Source: Fibrobacter sp. (lineage in GTDB: Bacteria; Fibrobacterota; Fibrobacteria; Fibrobacterales; Fibrobacteraceae). From it: a stretch of DNA of 64,000 nt. Under the pieces are notes generated by a model, which saw nothing but the letters and a program-made list of their open reading frames with translations, did no database searches and was not told the DNA's origin. How positions within the stretch are numbered: position 1 is the first letter of the stretch; each line of letters starts with the position of its first letter. Position numbers and translations under genes: made by a program. The stretch covers positions 24,120-88,119 of the forward strand of contig JAISUZ010000042.1 of the NCBI GenBank assembly GCA_031271785.1, written 5' to 3'. This document shows positions 1 through 8,577 of the stretch, piece by piece.

Positions 1-72
1 AAGAGAAACAATAAAAGCAAAGAGAAAAAGCGTTTCACAAAAAAGAAAGTTAGAATTATTAAATTATGAGTA

Positions 73-798
73 ATGACTAATCTTCCGGCTTATTTTGTTT
101 CTGATGCGCATCTCGGGATTGAGCCCGATGGTGCGGTGCCGTACCGTGAAGAACGCTTGATTGAATGGCTCGGCACGCTTCGGGGCGCCTGCAGCCATTT
201 GGTGATTCTCGGCGATTTGTTTGAATTCTGGTATGAATATAAGTATTACATTGCGCGGCATCATTTTGCTTTGTACCGCGCGTTCGCCGACCTTATGGAC
301 TCCGGCGTACAAGTGGATTACCTGCGCGGGAATCACGATTTTGCACTGGAAACATTTTTCCCGGAACTCGGGATTCGCACAGGGAAAGAACTCGTTTTGG
401 AAATTCAAGGGCGGCGCACGCTCCTCACTCACGGAGACGGCTTACCCGCCTCGGATAAAGGCTATCGTTTTTTCCGGAAAGTCCTGGATTTTCCTTTTCA
501 CCGGAAACTCTTCCGGTGGATTCACCCGGATCTCGGTATGAGCATCGCGCGGTTTGTCGGGCGGCACAGCCGCCGTATCGGAAGCGAACGGGAAATTCAA
601 ATTGAAGAATACCTGGAAGCCGCGAACCGAAAAATGAAAGAACACAGGTGCGATTTACTGATTCACGGGCATCATCACCTGCAGGGAATTTGGGATGTCG
701 AGCAAGGGCAAGTCGCAGCCTGCGGGAATTGGCTGTTTTCTCTGGATTACATCGAAATGCAAAACGGAACCGTTTCACTCCATACTTTGGAGCCATAA
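73..798 (+). CDS. lpxH: UDP-2,3-diacylglucosamine hydrolase-like metallophosphoesterase
   Basis: A 241-residue calcineurin-like phosphoesterase. In lipid A synthesis LpxH removes UMP from UDP-2,3-diacylglucosamine to give lipid X at the inner membrane face. All metal-binding blocks are visible in order: SDAH (10-13), GDLFEFW (47-53), GNHD (86-89), THGD (119-122) and GHHH (199-202). Length matches the family (about 240). The ATG at 73 is the first in-frame start; another ATG at 66 opens only a four-codon frame. The gene stands alone and converges on a minus-strand gene across a shared hairpin. The assignment to LpxH rather than another phosphoesterase rests on the GDLFEFW and GHHH signatures and is fairly secure. 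Confidence 0.85.
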   Translation: MTNLPAYFVSDAHLGIEPDGAVPYREERLIEWLGTLRGACSHLVILGDLFEFWYEYKYYIARHHFALYRAFADLMDSGVQVDYLRGNHDFALETFFPELGIRTGKELVLEIQGRRTLLTHGDGLPASDKGYRFFRKVLDFPFHRKLFRWIHPDLGMSIARFVGRHSRRIGSEREIQIEEYLEAANRKMKEHRCDLLIHGHHHLQGIWDVEQGQVAACGNWLFSLDYIEMQNGTVSLHTLEP

Positions 799-801
799 AA
801 A

Positions 802-821
802 AAGTCCGCCTCGGCGGACTT
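802..821. terminator. Bidirectional hairpin terminator
   Basis: A perfect 9-bp stem (AAGTCCGCC / GGCGGACTT) with a 2-nt loop lies between two convergent genes. The A-run at 797-803 gives a U-tract for minus-strand transcripts; on the plus strand the T-stretch is short. It probably ends both lpxH and the minus-strand operon. Confidence 0.7.
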
Positions 822-829
822 TACAAAAC

Positions 830-1282
830 TTAGCGTTCCAATTCGCCTTCGGAGGCTTTTTTCATTGCTTTCGCTTTATCGGCGGCCCAAAGCTTATCTA
901 CCACATTCGTATTGGCAAAGTCTTCTTCGGAACATTCAACCCAGCAATTATGCTCTTTATGTTTCGGATTAATTTTTTCCGGTTTTACATAAACCCATCC
1001 GGAACTTTTTTTATCCCAACAGGAATAAACAGAAATTTCCTTACCATCCTCTTCAATAACCAAAACATTATTAAACTTACTGGCAGGGCCCTGCGCATTC
1101 CAATACACTTTGGATTTCATGTAAATAAATACATTAAAACCAATGAGTAAGGCAAGAGCAATCAAAGCGCCCTTGAAATTTTTCTTTGTGAGGAACACAA
1201 TGATTCCCAAAATGAGAAGCACAGCAATCGCCGCAAAGTTGTAATGAACGAGATAGAATTCTTTAAGAATATCTATGAACAT
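830..1282 (-). CDS. Small two-helix membrane protein, unknown function
   Basis: A 150-residue protein with two hydrophobic segments at about residues 15-31 and 37-55, followed by a polar, Lys/Glu-rich C-terminal domain of about 95 residues containing two Cys (in SCWD and NCWV). The start is supported by an AGGAG ribosome site 8 nt upstream of the ATG. It follows the 1303-1968 gene by 20 nt and is probably the last gene of a three-gene operon. I do not recognise the family. The layout suggests an inner-membrane protein with a soluble tail. Confidence 0.6.
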   Translation of the reverse strand: MFIDILKEFYLVHYNFAAIAVLLILGIIVFLTKKNFKGALIALALLIGFNVFIYMKSKVYWNAQGPASKFNNVLVIEEDGKEISVYSCWDKKSSGWVYVKPEKINPKHKEHNCWVECSEEDFANTNVVDKLWAADKAKAMKKASEGELER

Positions 1283-1302
1283 AGTTGGTCTCCTGTAAAT
1301 AA

Positions 1303-1968
1303 TTACATCTTGGCAATACCGAACGAAAGCGTTTTCCCTTTAATGACGGCACTCGTGCGGAAACTCTCCTTAGGAAGAGCGACTCCGTTTGAAGAAAGAG
1401 TACCCATAAAAGAAACGCTCGCATGGCTCACAATCGTACGGACATTAATGTCGCCTTTTTTACCGAAAGTCAAAGTGAAAACTTTTTTCTTGGGATTATA
1501 TTCCACACTCACCGTGGGATTTGCTTGAGTATCCAATTGAGAAATGCTTAATTTATCTAAAATGAGGGTGCCGCGTTTGTCGAGAGAAATCATCGGAATA
1601 CCAGAAGAATTACGGCAAGGGAAAAATTCCCATGCTCCGGTTTTCCGGGCCTTAGCTTGTTTACCCACTCCCTTAAAAACAAATAATTTACCTTCCCGAG
1701 AGAGTTCAACCGTACCGCTTTCCACCGGAATACCGATCGCTGTCATGGCACCTTTCAAATACACGAGATTACTGCCGTGACTTTGAAGAAGGCGGTAAGA
1801 ATTTTCTTCCAGTTTCTTTTGAAGCTCAATACCGATTCGCTTCCCTGTTTTATCAATAAAAATTTTAGCGAAATGAAACTGGTTGATATTAAGCTCTTTG
1901 GTGAGTTTAATTGTAAAACGAAGAAATCCCCGAATATCCATTTTTGCTTCTACTAAATTCTCTGTCAT
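1303..1968 (-). CDS. Conserved-looking hypothetical soluble protein
   Basis: A 221-residue protein without signal peptide or membrane segment. The second half is rich in short alternating beta-like stretches (for example TVSVEYNP, VFTLTFG, TLSFGIAKM), suggesting a small beta-sheet fold. The start is well supported by AGGAGG 9 nt before the ATG. It is followed closely by the small membrane protein gene, so the two are probably co-transcribed and may act together. I do not recognise a family. Confidence 0.6.
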   Translation of the reverse strand: MTENLVEAKMDIRGFLRFTIKLTKELNINQFHFAKIFIDKTGKRIGIELQKKLEENSYRLLQSHGSNLVYLKGAMTAIGIPVESGTVELSREGKLFVFKGVGKQAKARKTGAWEFFPCRNSSGIPMISLDKRGTLILDKLSISQLDTQANPTVSVEYNPKKKVFTLTFGKKGDINVRTIVSHASVSFMGTLSSNGVALPKESFRTSAVIKGKTLSFGIAKM

Positions 1969-2040
1969 AAACGAAAACCTCCTGCTGATTGGTTCTGACT
2001 TAAGAGAAATATAATAAAAAATAAACCCAAAAGTTTATCT

Positions 2041-2865
2041 TTAATTCATTGTGAACAAAGGTTGAATCACCGATTCAAGCGTCCCCCCCCCTCTCCGGAG
2101 CGGTAAAACAGGGAGACTTCCGATAAATTGTTTCGTTTCTTCGACCAGCTTTCGCTTTTCCGTCCGGTCTTCGATAATATAAATAGCCCCGGGAAGGCGC
2201 CCGGGAACCGTTTCCAAACGGGTTTGGGTACGAATTAAAAAACGAGGGAATAAAACGCGGTATTTGTCGGAAATCGCCGCGGCGATACTCGGAACAGGGT
2301 CAATCAGAATCACCCGCGACACTTCGGGGCGGGCGGCCAAATTAAAAGCATAAATCGCTCCGGTACCGCGGCCGGCGAGAGAGACGGAACCGGACAAACT
2401 TAAGGCGCATTTCAAAATATCTTCGGCATCCCGCATGGCAAATTTTTCGGAGGGCGTTCCGGAATTATCGCCTCCGGAACCGCGGTAATTAAATGCAACC
2501 GATCGGATGCTTTTTGCAAGCTTCATATCGGCAAGAAACGAGGCGGCGTCTTCATTTTGGTCGGGAAAATAAACGAGGGTATGAGGCGCTTCCGGGTGGG
2601 TATCCCACCCGTGAAGAACGAGCCCGTCCTGCAGACGGCATTCGGCGGCATAACGCGAAGCCTCAATAAAAGTCCGCGCTTTCGAGTCGGCAACCGCCCG
2701 CGGAAAAGCAGTCCTTCTCTCGCTCAGCATCAAATAAACGACAATTCCCGCATAGAGTACGGCAACGATACCGAGCAGGCGCAGTATTTTAAAAAAAGCA
2801 TCCCGAAGGAATAAAAGAAACTTCATGCCCCAAAAATAAAAAGGTCCTCTCTTTTCGCTTTTCAT
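2041..2865 (-). CDS. Membrane-anchored alpha/beta-hydrolase-like protein with altered nucleophile elbow
   Basis: After an N-terminal hydrophobic anchor (LLGIVAVLYAGIVVYLML) the protein has an alpha/beta-hydrolase pattern: an oxyanion-type NYRGSGG segment and an elbow GRGTG where active members have GxSxG. The nucleophile position is Gly and no clear late catalytic His is visible, so it may be a non-catalytic member. The frame stays open to 2967, but that would run through the opposite-strand tRNA gene; the start is therefore ATG 2865 or, more conservatively, ATG 2826 (MKFLLFLR). Neither has a well-placed ribosome site. It is first of three minus-strand genes. Confidence 0.55.
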   Translation of the reverse strand: MKSEKRGPFYFWGMKFLLFLRDAFFKILRLLGIVAVLYAGIVVYLMLSERRTAFPRAVADSKARTFIEASRYAAECRLQDGLVLHGWDTHPEAPHTLVYFPDQNEDAASFLADMKLAKSIRSVAFNYRGSGGDNSGTPSEKFAMRDAEDILKCALSLSGSVSLAGRGTGAIYAFNLAARPEVSRVILIDPVPSIAAAISDKYRVLFPRFLIRTQTRLETVPGRLPGAIYIIEDRTEKRKLVEETKQFIGSLPVLPLRRGGGTLESVIQPLFTMN

Positions 2866-2880
2866 TTCCCGTTTTTTTTC

Positions 2881-2886
2881 TATATT
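2881..2886 (+). promoter_or_regulatory. Likely -10 box of the tRNA-Gln promoter
   Basis: TATATT lies 10 nt before the first base of the tRNA, the expected spacing for a -10 element. No good -35 hexamer is visible 17 nt upstream, where the sequence is T-rich. Confidence 0.35.
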
Positions 2887-2896
2887 CGGGCTGCTT

Positions 2897-2967
2897 TGAG
2901 CTATGGTGTAATGGTAGCACAACAGATTCTGAATCTGTTTGTCTTGGTTCGAATCCAGGTAGCTCAA
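2897..2967 (+). tRNA. tRNA-Gln (anticodon CTG)
   Basis: A complete cloverleaf: 7-bp acceptor stem TGAGCTA/TAGCTCA starting with the U1-A72 pair usual for tRNA-Gln, a D-arm with GGTAGC, anticodon arm ACAGA-TTCTGAA-TCTGT with loop anticodon CTG (reads CAG), and T-arm CTTGG-TTCGAAT-CCAGG. The discriminator is A; the 3' CCA is not encoded. The next gene begins 13 nt later, so it may share the transcript. Confidence 0.95.
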
Positions 2968-2980
2968 CGATTATCTGCGA

Positions 2981-3751
2981 ATGGAACATTCTCAATTTTT
3001 CAAATATTATCAAAATTTATTCGGGCCTCGCTGGAACGCTCTTGCTCTTGCACTTCAAGGCGAAAGCGTTTATCACAAACTGCAATTTGCCGAAAACCGG
3101 GAACCTTATTTTTTAGATGAAGCCTCTTATTTTGCGGCAAAACAACTTGGTGTTCTTCCGGGAATGGAGGTGCTCGACATGTGTGCCGCACCCGGTGGAA
3201 AAACGCTCGTACTCGCCTCCGCACTTGCGGGCGCGGGTTCCCTCCAAAGCAACGACCGCTCGCTCGCCCGCCGTCAGCGTTTACTCCGTGTACTCGATGA
3301 TTCCCTGCCGGAAGCCTCGCGGAAAATCGTTTCGGTCAGCGGACACGACGCTTCCCGTTTCGGACTTCACCGCAAAGAATGTTACGACCGCATTTTGCTC
3401 GACGCACCTTGCTCTTCGGAACGCCATGTGATCGCTTCACCCGCGCACCTTGCCGAGTGGTCGGAAAAAAGAATCAAACGGCTCTCGCAGGAACAAGGCG
3501 CGCTCCTTGCCGCCGCCGTAGATGCCGCGCGCCCCGGCGGACAGATCGTTTACAGCACCTGCGCGCTCTCCCCTGCCGAAAACGATGATGTGGTCCGGAA
3601 AATTTTGAAGAAACGGGCAGGAGTCATTCGAGTCGTTCCTTTAACGCCGGAAATCGAAGGAACGGAAAAAACGGAATTCGGACTTCATCTCTTGCCGGAT
3701 ACTTGCGGCGGCCGCGGTCCGATATTCTGCGCAAAACTCGAAAAGGTTTAA
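2981..3751 (+). CDS. RNA (cytosine-5-)-methyltransferase, RsmB/RsmF/NSUN type
   Basis: A 256-residue SAM-dependent methyltransferase of the RsmB/F (NSUN) family, which transfers a methyl group to C5 of cytosine in rRNA or tRNA. Motif I (DMCAAPGGKT), motif IV with the release cysteine (DAPCSSE) and motif VI with the catalytic cysteine (YSTCAL) are all present. It is shorter than RsmB/RsmF because it lacks extra RNA-binding domains, so the target cannot be named. The ATG at 2981 lies 13 nt after the tRNA gene and has no clear ribosome site. A hairpin follows the stop codon. Confidence 0.85.
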   Translation: MEHSQFFKYYQNLFGPRWNALALALQGESVYHKLQFAENREPYFLDEASYFAAKQLGVLPGMEVLDMCAAPGGKTLVLASALAGAGSLQSNDRSLARRQRLLRVLDDSLPEASRKIVSVSGHDASRFGLHRKECYDRILLDAPCSSERHVIASPAHLAEWSEKRIKRLSQEQGALLAAAVDAARPGGQIVYSTCALSPAENDDVVRKILKKRAGVIRVVPLTPEIEGTEKTEFGLHLLPDTCGGRGPIFCAKLEKV

Positions 3752-3758
3752 AAAGGAA

Positions 3759-3778
3759 AAGCCGGCTCTCGCCGGCTT
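3759..3778. terminator. Bidirectional hairpin terminator
   Basis: An 8-bp stem AAGCCGGC / GCCGGCTT with loop TCTC lies between the convergent methyltransferase and rubredoxin genes. A-rich sequence precedes it, suiting minus-strand termination best. Confidence 0.65.
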
Positions 3779-3799
3779 CCGAAATTGTCCGGAAAACGT

Positions 3800-3961
3800 T
3801 TATTCCACGAGAACAAAATTTTTCTTAGGCGATCCGCACACGGGGCAAACCCAATCGGCGGGAACATCTTCCCATTTGGTGCCTGCGGCAACACCCGAAT
3901 CCGGATCACCCAAAGCTTCGTCGTAAATATGTTCACAAACGGCGCAACGATACTTTTTCAT
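3800..3961 (-). CDS. Rubredoxin
   Basis: A 53-residue protein too short for ordinary ORF cut-offs. It starts [15 protein letters not shown] and has both iron-binding pairs: CAVC (residues 6-9) and CPVCG (39-43), with the family aromatic/acidic core between them (GTKWEDVP). Rubredoxins carry one electron on a single Fe(Cys)4 site and in anaerobes serve oxygen and superoxide detoxification or redox enzymes. The ribosome site GGAGGT lies 4 nt before the ATG. It is monocistronic, ending at the shared terminator. Confidence 0.95.
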   Translation of the reverse strand: MKKYRCAVCEHIYDEALGDPDSGVAAGTKWEDVPADWVCPVCGSPKKNFVLVE

Positions 3962-3994
3962 AGAACCTCCAAAGAATTGTTCTAATAAATCTAC

Positions 3995-4438
3995 TCAATT
4001 TCCGCAGCCGGTATTTAAAATTTCCCGGCGGCTCACCAAAGAAACCCCCGATTGCTGCAAAAGCTCCACCGCTTTATCGGGATCATGAAAGCGAAAAATC
4101 ATAATCGCATAGTCCGGATCCCGGCAAGCCGGAAACGCGTACATGTATTCGATTTGAAGTTCACCGGCGGGAGTCGCAAGCAAATCCGCAAGGCCGCCGC
4201 GTTTTGCGGAAACCTTACAGGCAATCACTTCGGTAATAGTCGAAGCAATCCCCGACTTCTCAAGCACCTCAACGGCTTTATCCGAATCGGAAACAATCAG
4301 GCGGATCAGCCCGAAGTCATCGCTGTCGGCAAGCGTAATGGAAAGCAGATTGATTCCCGCCTCGGCGAGGGTGCGGCAAACGGAATGCAAACGCCCGGGC
4401 TGATTGGAAACAAAAACGGAAAGCTGCTGAATTTTCAT
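3995..4438 (-). CDS. Tandem ACT-domain protein
   Basis: A 147-residue protein with two ACT folds. The first opens QLSVFVSNQPGRLHSVCR (residues 4-21), a typical ligand-binding ACT start; the second spans about 73-140. Small double-ACT proteins next to phenylacetate-CoA ligases are a recurrent pairing in anaerobes and probably sense aromatic or amino acids. It lies 14 nt after the ligase gene in the same operon and has GGGAG 6 nt upstream of its ATG. Confidence 0.8.
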   Translation of the reverse strand: MKIQQLSVFVSNQPGRLHSVCRTLAEAGINLLSITLADSDDFGLIRLIVSDSDKAVEVLEKSGIASTITEVIACKVSAKRGGLADLLATPAGELQIEYMYAFPACRDPDYAIMIFRFHDPDKAVELLQQSGVSLVSRREILNTGCGN

Positions 4439-4452
4439 TGGAAACTCCCGGG

Positions 4453-5790
4453 TTAAATGTGTTGCCTATTATCGATGGTACGCTTTGCTTTGCCTTCGCT
4501 GCGCGGGATAGAACCCGGTTCGCGGAGAGTCACCGCCACCGAAATACCGATCACCTGCTCAATCGCGTGACGCAAACGGCGGGAAATCGCATCCATATCG
4601 CTCACGGTATCGCTGATCATCTCGCGGGAAACTTCCACATGAATATCAACAAGATCCATATTGTTTTTCGTTTCCAGAACAATCTGATAATGCGGAAGCG
4701 CTTTTTCCGCGCGGAGGAGCGCGGTCTCAATTTGAGAAGGATACACGTTCACGCCGCGGATGATAAACATATCGTCGCTCCGCCGCCCAATGCGCCGGAT
4801 CCGCCGGATCGTTCTGCCGCAGATACACTTCTCCGTTTCGATAGAAGTGATATCGCGGGTGCGGTAACGAAGAATCGGCATCGCGCGCTTGCTGATCGTA
4901 GAAATCACAAGTTCGCCTTCCTCGCCGTCCGGAAGCGGCTGTAAAGTCTCCGGATCGATAATCTCCGGGAAAAAGTGATCTTCAAAAATGTGGATCCCGT
5001 TTTGGTGTTCGCACTCGCAGCCCACGCCGGGGCCGAGAATTTCCGAAAGCCCGTAAATATCAAACGCTTTAATGCCGGAACGTTCCTGAATATAAGTGCG
5101 CATCCCTTCCGACCAGGGCTCCGCCCCGAAAATACCGCGCTTCAAATTCAACCGGCTGATATCGATACCCATTTTGTCGGCAACGTCGATAATGTGAACA
5201 AAATAACTCGGCGTACCGCCGACAGCCGTCACATTAAAATCTTTCAGCACCATAATTTGACGTTCCGTATTGCCGCCGCTGATCGGAATCACGGTAGCAC
5301 CGAGAGCTTCCAAACCGTAATGAATCCCGAGACCGCCGGTAAAAAGACCGTAACCGTAAAAATTCTGAACAATATCGGTATTGCGGAAACCGGTAGCGAG
5401 AAGCCCGCGCTTCACCGCCTGCGTCCACACATCCATATCTTCCTGCGTATAACCGACCACAATCGGTTTACCGGTAGTCCCGCTCGAAGCATGCAGGCGC
5501 ACCACCTCTTTCATATCCACGGCAAAAAGACCGTAAGGATAGGTATCGCGCAAATCTTTCTTCATGGAAAAAGGAAGAAGCACAATATCGTCGATGCCTT
5601 TAATATCACCGGGAGTAAGTCCTTTTTCTTCCATGCGCGCACGGAAAAACGGCACATGATCGTAAGCAAGTTTAACGGTCGCTATCAGCCGCTGCGATTG
5701 AATCTCGCGTAATTTTTCGGGCGGCAAAAAATCGAGCGCCATCTCGGGGAGAAAGAGCCCATCCTGATCATTCCAAGAAATATTTTTCAT
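4453..5790 (-). CDS. paaK: Phenylacetate-CoA ligase (AMP-forming)
   Basis: A 445-residue adenylate-forming enzyme that activates phenylacetate (or a related aryl acid) with ATP and CoA. Key motifs are the P-loop SSGTTGKP, the YGLSE-LGPG block, and the GELVIST...ILRYRTRD hinge region. In anaerobes that ferment aromatic amino acids or make them by reductive carboxylation, this enzyme often pairs with an ACT protein, as here. The frame is open to 5904, but homology starts at ATG 5790 (MKNISWND), giving the usual family length of 430-445. The ribosome site is weak. Confidence 0.88.
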   Translation of the reverse strand: MKNISWNDQDGLFLPEMALDFLPPEKLREIQSQRLIATVKLAYDHVPFFRARMEEKGLTPGDIKGIDDIVLLPFSMKKDLRDTYPYGLFAVDMKEVVRLHASSGTTGKPIVVGYTQEDMDVWTQAVKRGLLATGFRNTDIVQNFYGYGLFTGGLGIHYGLEALGATVIPISGGNTERQIMVLKDFNVTAVGGTPSYFVHIIDVADKMGIDISRLNLKRGIFGAEPWSEGMRTYIQERSGIKAFDIYGLSEILGPGVGCECEHQNGIHIFEDHFFPEIIDPETLQPLPDGEEGELVISTISKRAMPILRYRTRDITSIETEKCICGRTIRRIRRIGRRSDDMFIIRGVNVYPSQIETALLRAEKALPHYQIVLETKNNMDLVDIHVEVSREMISDTVSDMDAISRRLRHAIEQVIGISVAVTLREPGSIPRSEGKAKRTIDNRQHI

Positions 5791-6566
5791 AAAAACCAAC
5801 TTCAAAAATAAACGTAACCCATCCGGATTAAAAATAGTATTAATCCGGATTTTTTGAAAGTTCCGGATCACATCTCTAAAACATTTTGGCGTGCCCCGGC
5901 GCAACCACCGTCATGCCGATTCTGAAACATCCTGAATTTATTTCAGGATCAGAATGACCGTTTCAGGATCTATTTCTTTGAATCTCGTCCCAAAAACCAA
6001 GATGACATTTTTTCGTCATTCTGAACTTGTTTCAGAATCCACTACTATAAAGCGCCGGATCGGGCTATATTTTTGCCGAGCGCCCTCTGCGTTTCAGTCA
6101 TCCCGCACCGGAGCGGGATTTCAGTAGCTGAAAAGTCTTACATGACATAGCAAATTCAACCGATGCGGCAAAAACGGAGCCGCGCGAACTAAAACTTCGG
6201 ACAAGTAATCCGCGCGTCTCCGCCCTTCGGGTCACTATCCCTCACGCGAAGAAAAAGCATATACAAACGCCTTAAAAATGTAAAATGCCACTCCCGCGCG
6301 ATTTGTCTCGGAGCATTGAGAACCGCGGCAGGGGTCGAATATTTTCGACCCGGTCTTAGGATGGAAAAAACAGCTTCTGTCACAGCGAGCCGAAGGCGCG
6401 GCAGTCCGTGTTCCTGTCATGGCTAGAGCATAGCTCATGGCCATCCAAACACGAATTGTTCCTCCCCGGATCACCGCGCCGCTGCGTGGCTTGCGATAAC
6501 AAAAGGGGTGTGACTCGTGAAGACTGGTCCCAAGCACGCCTTTATAAAACGGCAGCGGGAAAATGC
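5791..6566. other. Non-coding gap with dispersed intergenic repeat
   Basis: No credible gene is visible. It holds short inverted pieces around 5925-6045 built on TTTCAGGATC/GTCATTCTGAAC-type words, common as dispersed intergenic sequence in bacteria. A segment at about 6198-6240 (CGCGCGTCTCCGC...CTATCCCT) recurs inverted at about 29972-30020. Reading frames across it are Arg/Ser/Cys-rich and low-complexity, without ribosome sites. Confidence 0.5.
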
Positions 6567-7613
6567 TCACAAAATAAGCATTCCGTCGCCGTAACTAAAT
6601 AACTTTAATTTATTCTCTACCGCAAAGCGATAAGCTTCGAGCGTTTGTTCTTTGCCGTAAAATGCGGACACAAGTAAAATAAGAGAACTTTTAGGCCAGT
6701 GGAAATTCGTGAGGAGTCCGTCAATCACTTTGAACCGGTATCCCGGATAAATAAACGCGCGAGTCACTCCCGTTTGAGCGGTAAGAAAACCGTTATCGGC
6801 GGCAACCGATTCCAAAACCCGCGTGCATGTAGTCCCGACCGAAATAATGCGCCCGCCGTTTTGTTTGGCACGGTTAATCATTTGTGCGTTTTCTTCGGTG
6901 ATTTCGTAATGCTCCCCGTGCATTTGATGTTTGCGGTAATCTTCGGCGGAAATATTTTGGAATGTCCCAAGCCCCACATGAAGCGTAACTTCTGCCACAA
7001 AAACGCCCTTATTCTTTAATTCTTCAAGCATTTCTTCGCTGAAATGCAGGCTGGCGGTAGGTGCGGCAACAGCGCCCGAATATTTAGCAAAAATCGTCTG
7101 ATAATCTTCCTTATCTTGCTGATCGTCGGCGCGGCGAATATAAGGCGGGAGCGGAACGTGACCTTCGGCATGAATCACTTTTTCAAGTTCCGCGGGAGTG
7201 GTTTCAAATTCGAGAACGCGCGTCCCGTCGGCGAGAATATTTTCTACGTGAACGTTGACTCCGCCGATCACCGCCGATTTTCCGGCAGAGAATGCCCTGC
7301 CCGGTTTTACCGAAGCTTCCCAGCGGGCATTTCCGTTTTCGGCAGGCACGAGAGAACGCACCAAAAGAATCTCCGCTTTGCCGCCGTGAGGCGTTTCCCC
7401 GAAAAGGCGCGCAGGAATCACTTTAGTATTATTCACCACCAGACAATCACCCGCTTTAAAAAGCGAAATGATTTCACGGGATGAAAGAATTTTACGTTCA
7501 CCACCGTTTCTCGGGCAATAAAGAATGCGCGTATTTCCTTTCCCGGCGGTGCGCTCGGCAATGAGTTCCGGAGGAAAATCAAAATTAAATTCGGATAAAT
7601 TAAATTCGTTCAT
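6567..7613 (-). CDS. queA: S-adenosylmethionine:tRNA ribosyltransferase-isomerase
   Basis: A 348-residue QueA. It moves the ribosyl part of SAM onto 7-aminomethyl-7-deazaguanine in tRNA to give epoxyqueuosine. Diagnostic segments include the N-terminal FDFPPELIAERTA, VVNNTKVIPARLFG, PLPPYIRR, SLHFSEEML, VTLHVGLGTFQ and the C-terminal NFHWPKSSLILLVSAFYG. Length is typical (about 345). Its ATG overlaps the stop of the upstream WYL regulator (ATGA), so it is the last gene of the gltX operon. Confidence 0.95.
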   Translation of the reverse strand: MNEFNLSEFNFDFPPELIAERTAGKGNTRILYCPRNGGERKILSSREIISLFKAGDCLVVNNTKVIPARLFGETPHGGKAEILLVRSLVPAENGNARWEASVKPGRAFSAGKSAVIGGVNVHVENILADGTRVLEFETTPAELEKVIHAEGHVPLPPYIRRADDQQDKEDYQTIFAKYSGAVAAPTASLHFSEEMLEELKNKGVFVAEVTLHVGLGTFQNISAEDYRKHQMHGEHYEITEENAQMINRAKQNGGRIISVGTTCTRVLESVAADNGFLTAQTGVTRAFIYPGYRFKVIDGLLTNFHWPKSSLILLVSAFYGKEQTLEAYRFAVENKLKLFSYGDGMLIL

Positions 7614-8575
7614 TTGATCAGTTTCATTGATTTTTTCAAACGGTCTTTGATTACTTTTTTAAGCGAAGCCGGTTCGACCACAAAAGCATCCGGATAAAGG
7701 CTGAACAGCCACGATTCCAAATCGGGTGTGCGGTAAAGATTCAGCTCCACTTGCATATCGCCGTTTGAAAGATTTTTGGTTTTTGCCTTCGGATTGAAAT
7801 TTGATTTCTGAAATTGACTTTTGAGCCAGGGAGAAGCCACATTCAAAATGATTTTCTGCGGTTCCGGTTTATTTTCCGGCACCCATTTACCATAACAATA
7901 TTTATAAAACTGCTCGGAATCAAAAACTATTTCCTCAAAAGTTTCGCTGAGAGTGATTTCCTGTTTGATGTTTTTGAAAACCAACAACTTTACCGGCGTA
8001 TCCGAAGCAGGCGAGCGTTCCTGATAAACTAAGTAAAGCGTGTCAATGCGGAGAATCAGTTTGAGCGGTTTAATCACTATCTCGCTGATTTTACTGTTTT
8101 CAAGCCTGTGTTCATAGCGAATTTTCAGACATTTTCTGTTTTTAATCGCATCCTGATATTTTTCAATCCGCGTTTCCATTTTGTTCAAGTCAAACTCGGC
8201 AAAAGGACCGCGGTCAATCACAAAATGAGAATTCAAAAGCGGGTCTTCCGGAATTTCCTGTACCACATCGTCTTTCAAAAACTTAATGGTACTTTTAATC
8301 ACCTTGCCGTACCGCGCCGTCTCGGCAGACGGCGCGAGTTCCTCATTCATTTTTTCAAGCGAACGAACGAGTTTGTTCAGCGTTTTATTTTCTTCGGCTT
8401 CAAGATAAAAACGGCTCTCGTTTTTTTTCAGAAGTCCTTCACTTTCGAGCGTACGGAGATACCGGTACACGGTGCGTTTATCGCAATTCATATAAACGGC
8501 AAGTTCCTCAAGAGTCGCGGGTGATTTGGCAAGCCGTTTTTTGAACTTCGATATTTTTTCATACGTTGAGGACAT
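7610..8575 (-). CDS. HTH-WYL transcriptional regulator
   Basis: A 321-residue regulator with an N-terminal DeoR-type winged helix (about 14-60; ATLEELAVYMNCDKRTVYRYLRTLES) and a WYL-type ligand or nucleic-acid sensing domain at about 145-215, followed by a WCX-like C-terminus. The family regulates DNA damage, defence or metabolic genes; the target here is unknown. It overlaps queA by 4 nt and starts 2 nt after the BON-protein gene, so it is translationally coupled in an operon otherwise made of tRNA-related genes. Confidence 0.8.
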   Translation of the reverse strand: MSSTYEKISKFKKRLAKSPATLEELAVYMNCDKRTVYRYLRTLESEGLLKKNESRFYLEAEENKTLNKLVRSLEKMNEELAPSAETARYGKVIKSTIKFLKDDVVQEIPEDPLLNSHFVIDRGPFAEFDLNKMETRIEKYQDAIKNRKCLKIRYEHRLENSKISEIVIKPLKLILRIDTLYLVYQERSPASDTPVKLLVFKNIKQEITLSETFEEIVFDSEQFYKYCYGKWVPENKPEPQKIILNVASPWLKSQFQKSNFNPKAKTKNLSNGDMQVELNLYRTPDLESWLFSLYPDAFVVEPASLKKVIKDRLKKSMKLIK

Positions 8576-8577
8576 AA

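Noticed and set aside
4975..5712. Plus-strand frame of 245 codons inside paaK
   Set aside because: Antisense shadow of phenylacetate-CoA ligase; His/Asn-rich and without motifs.
6189..6570. Two minus-strand frames upstream of queA (64 and 111 codons)
   Set aside because: They fall in a dispersed intergenic repeat, are Arg/Ser/Cys-rich, and lack ribosome sites.
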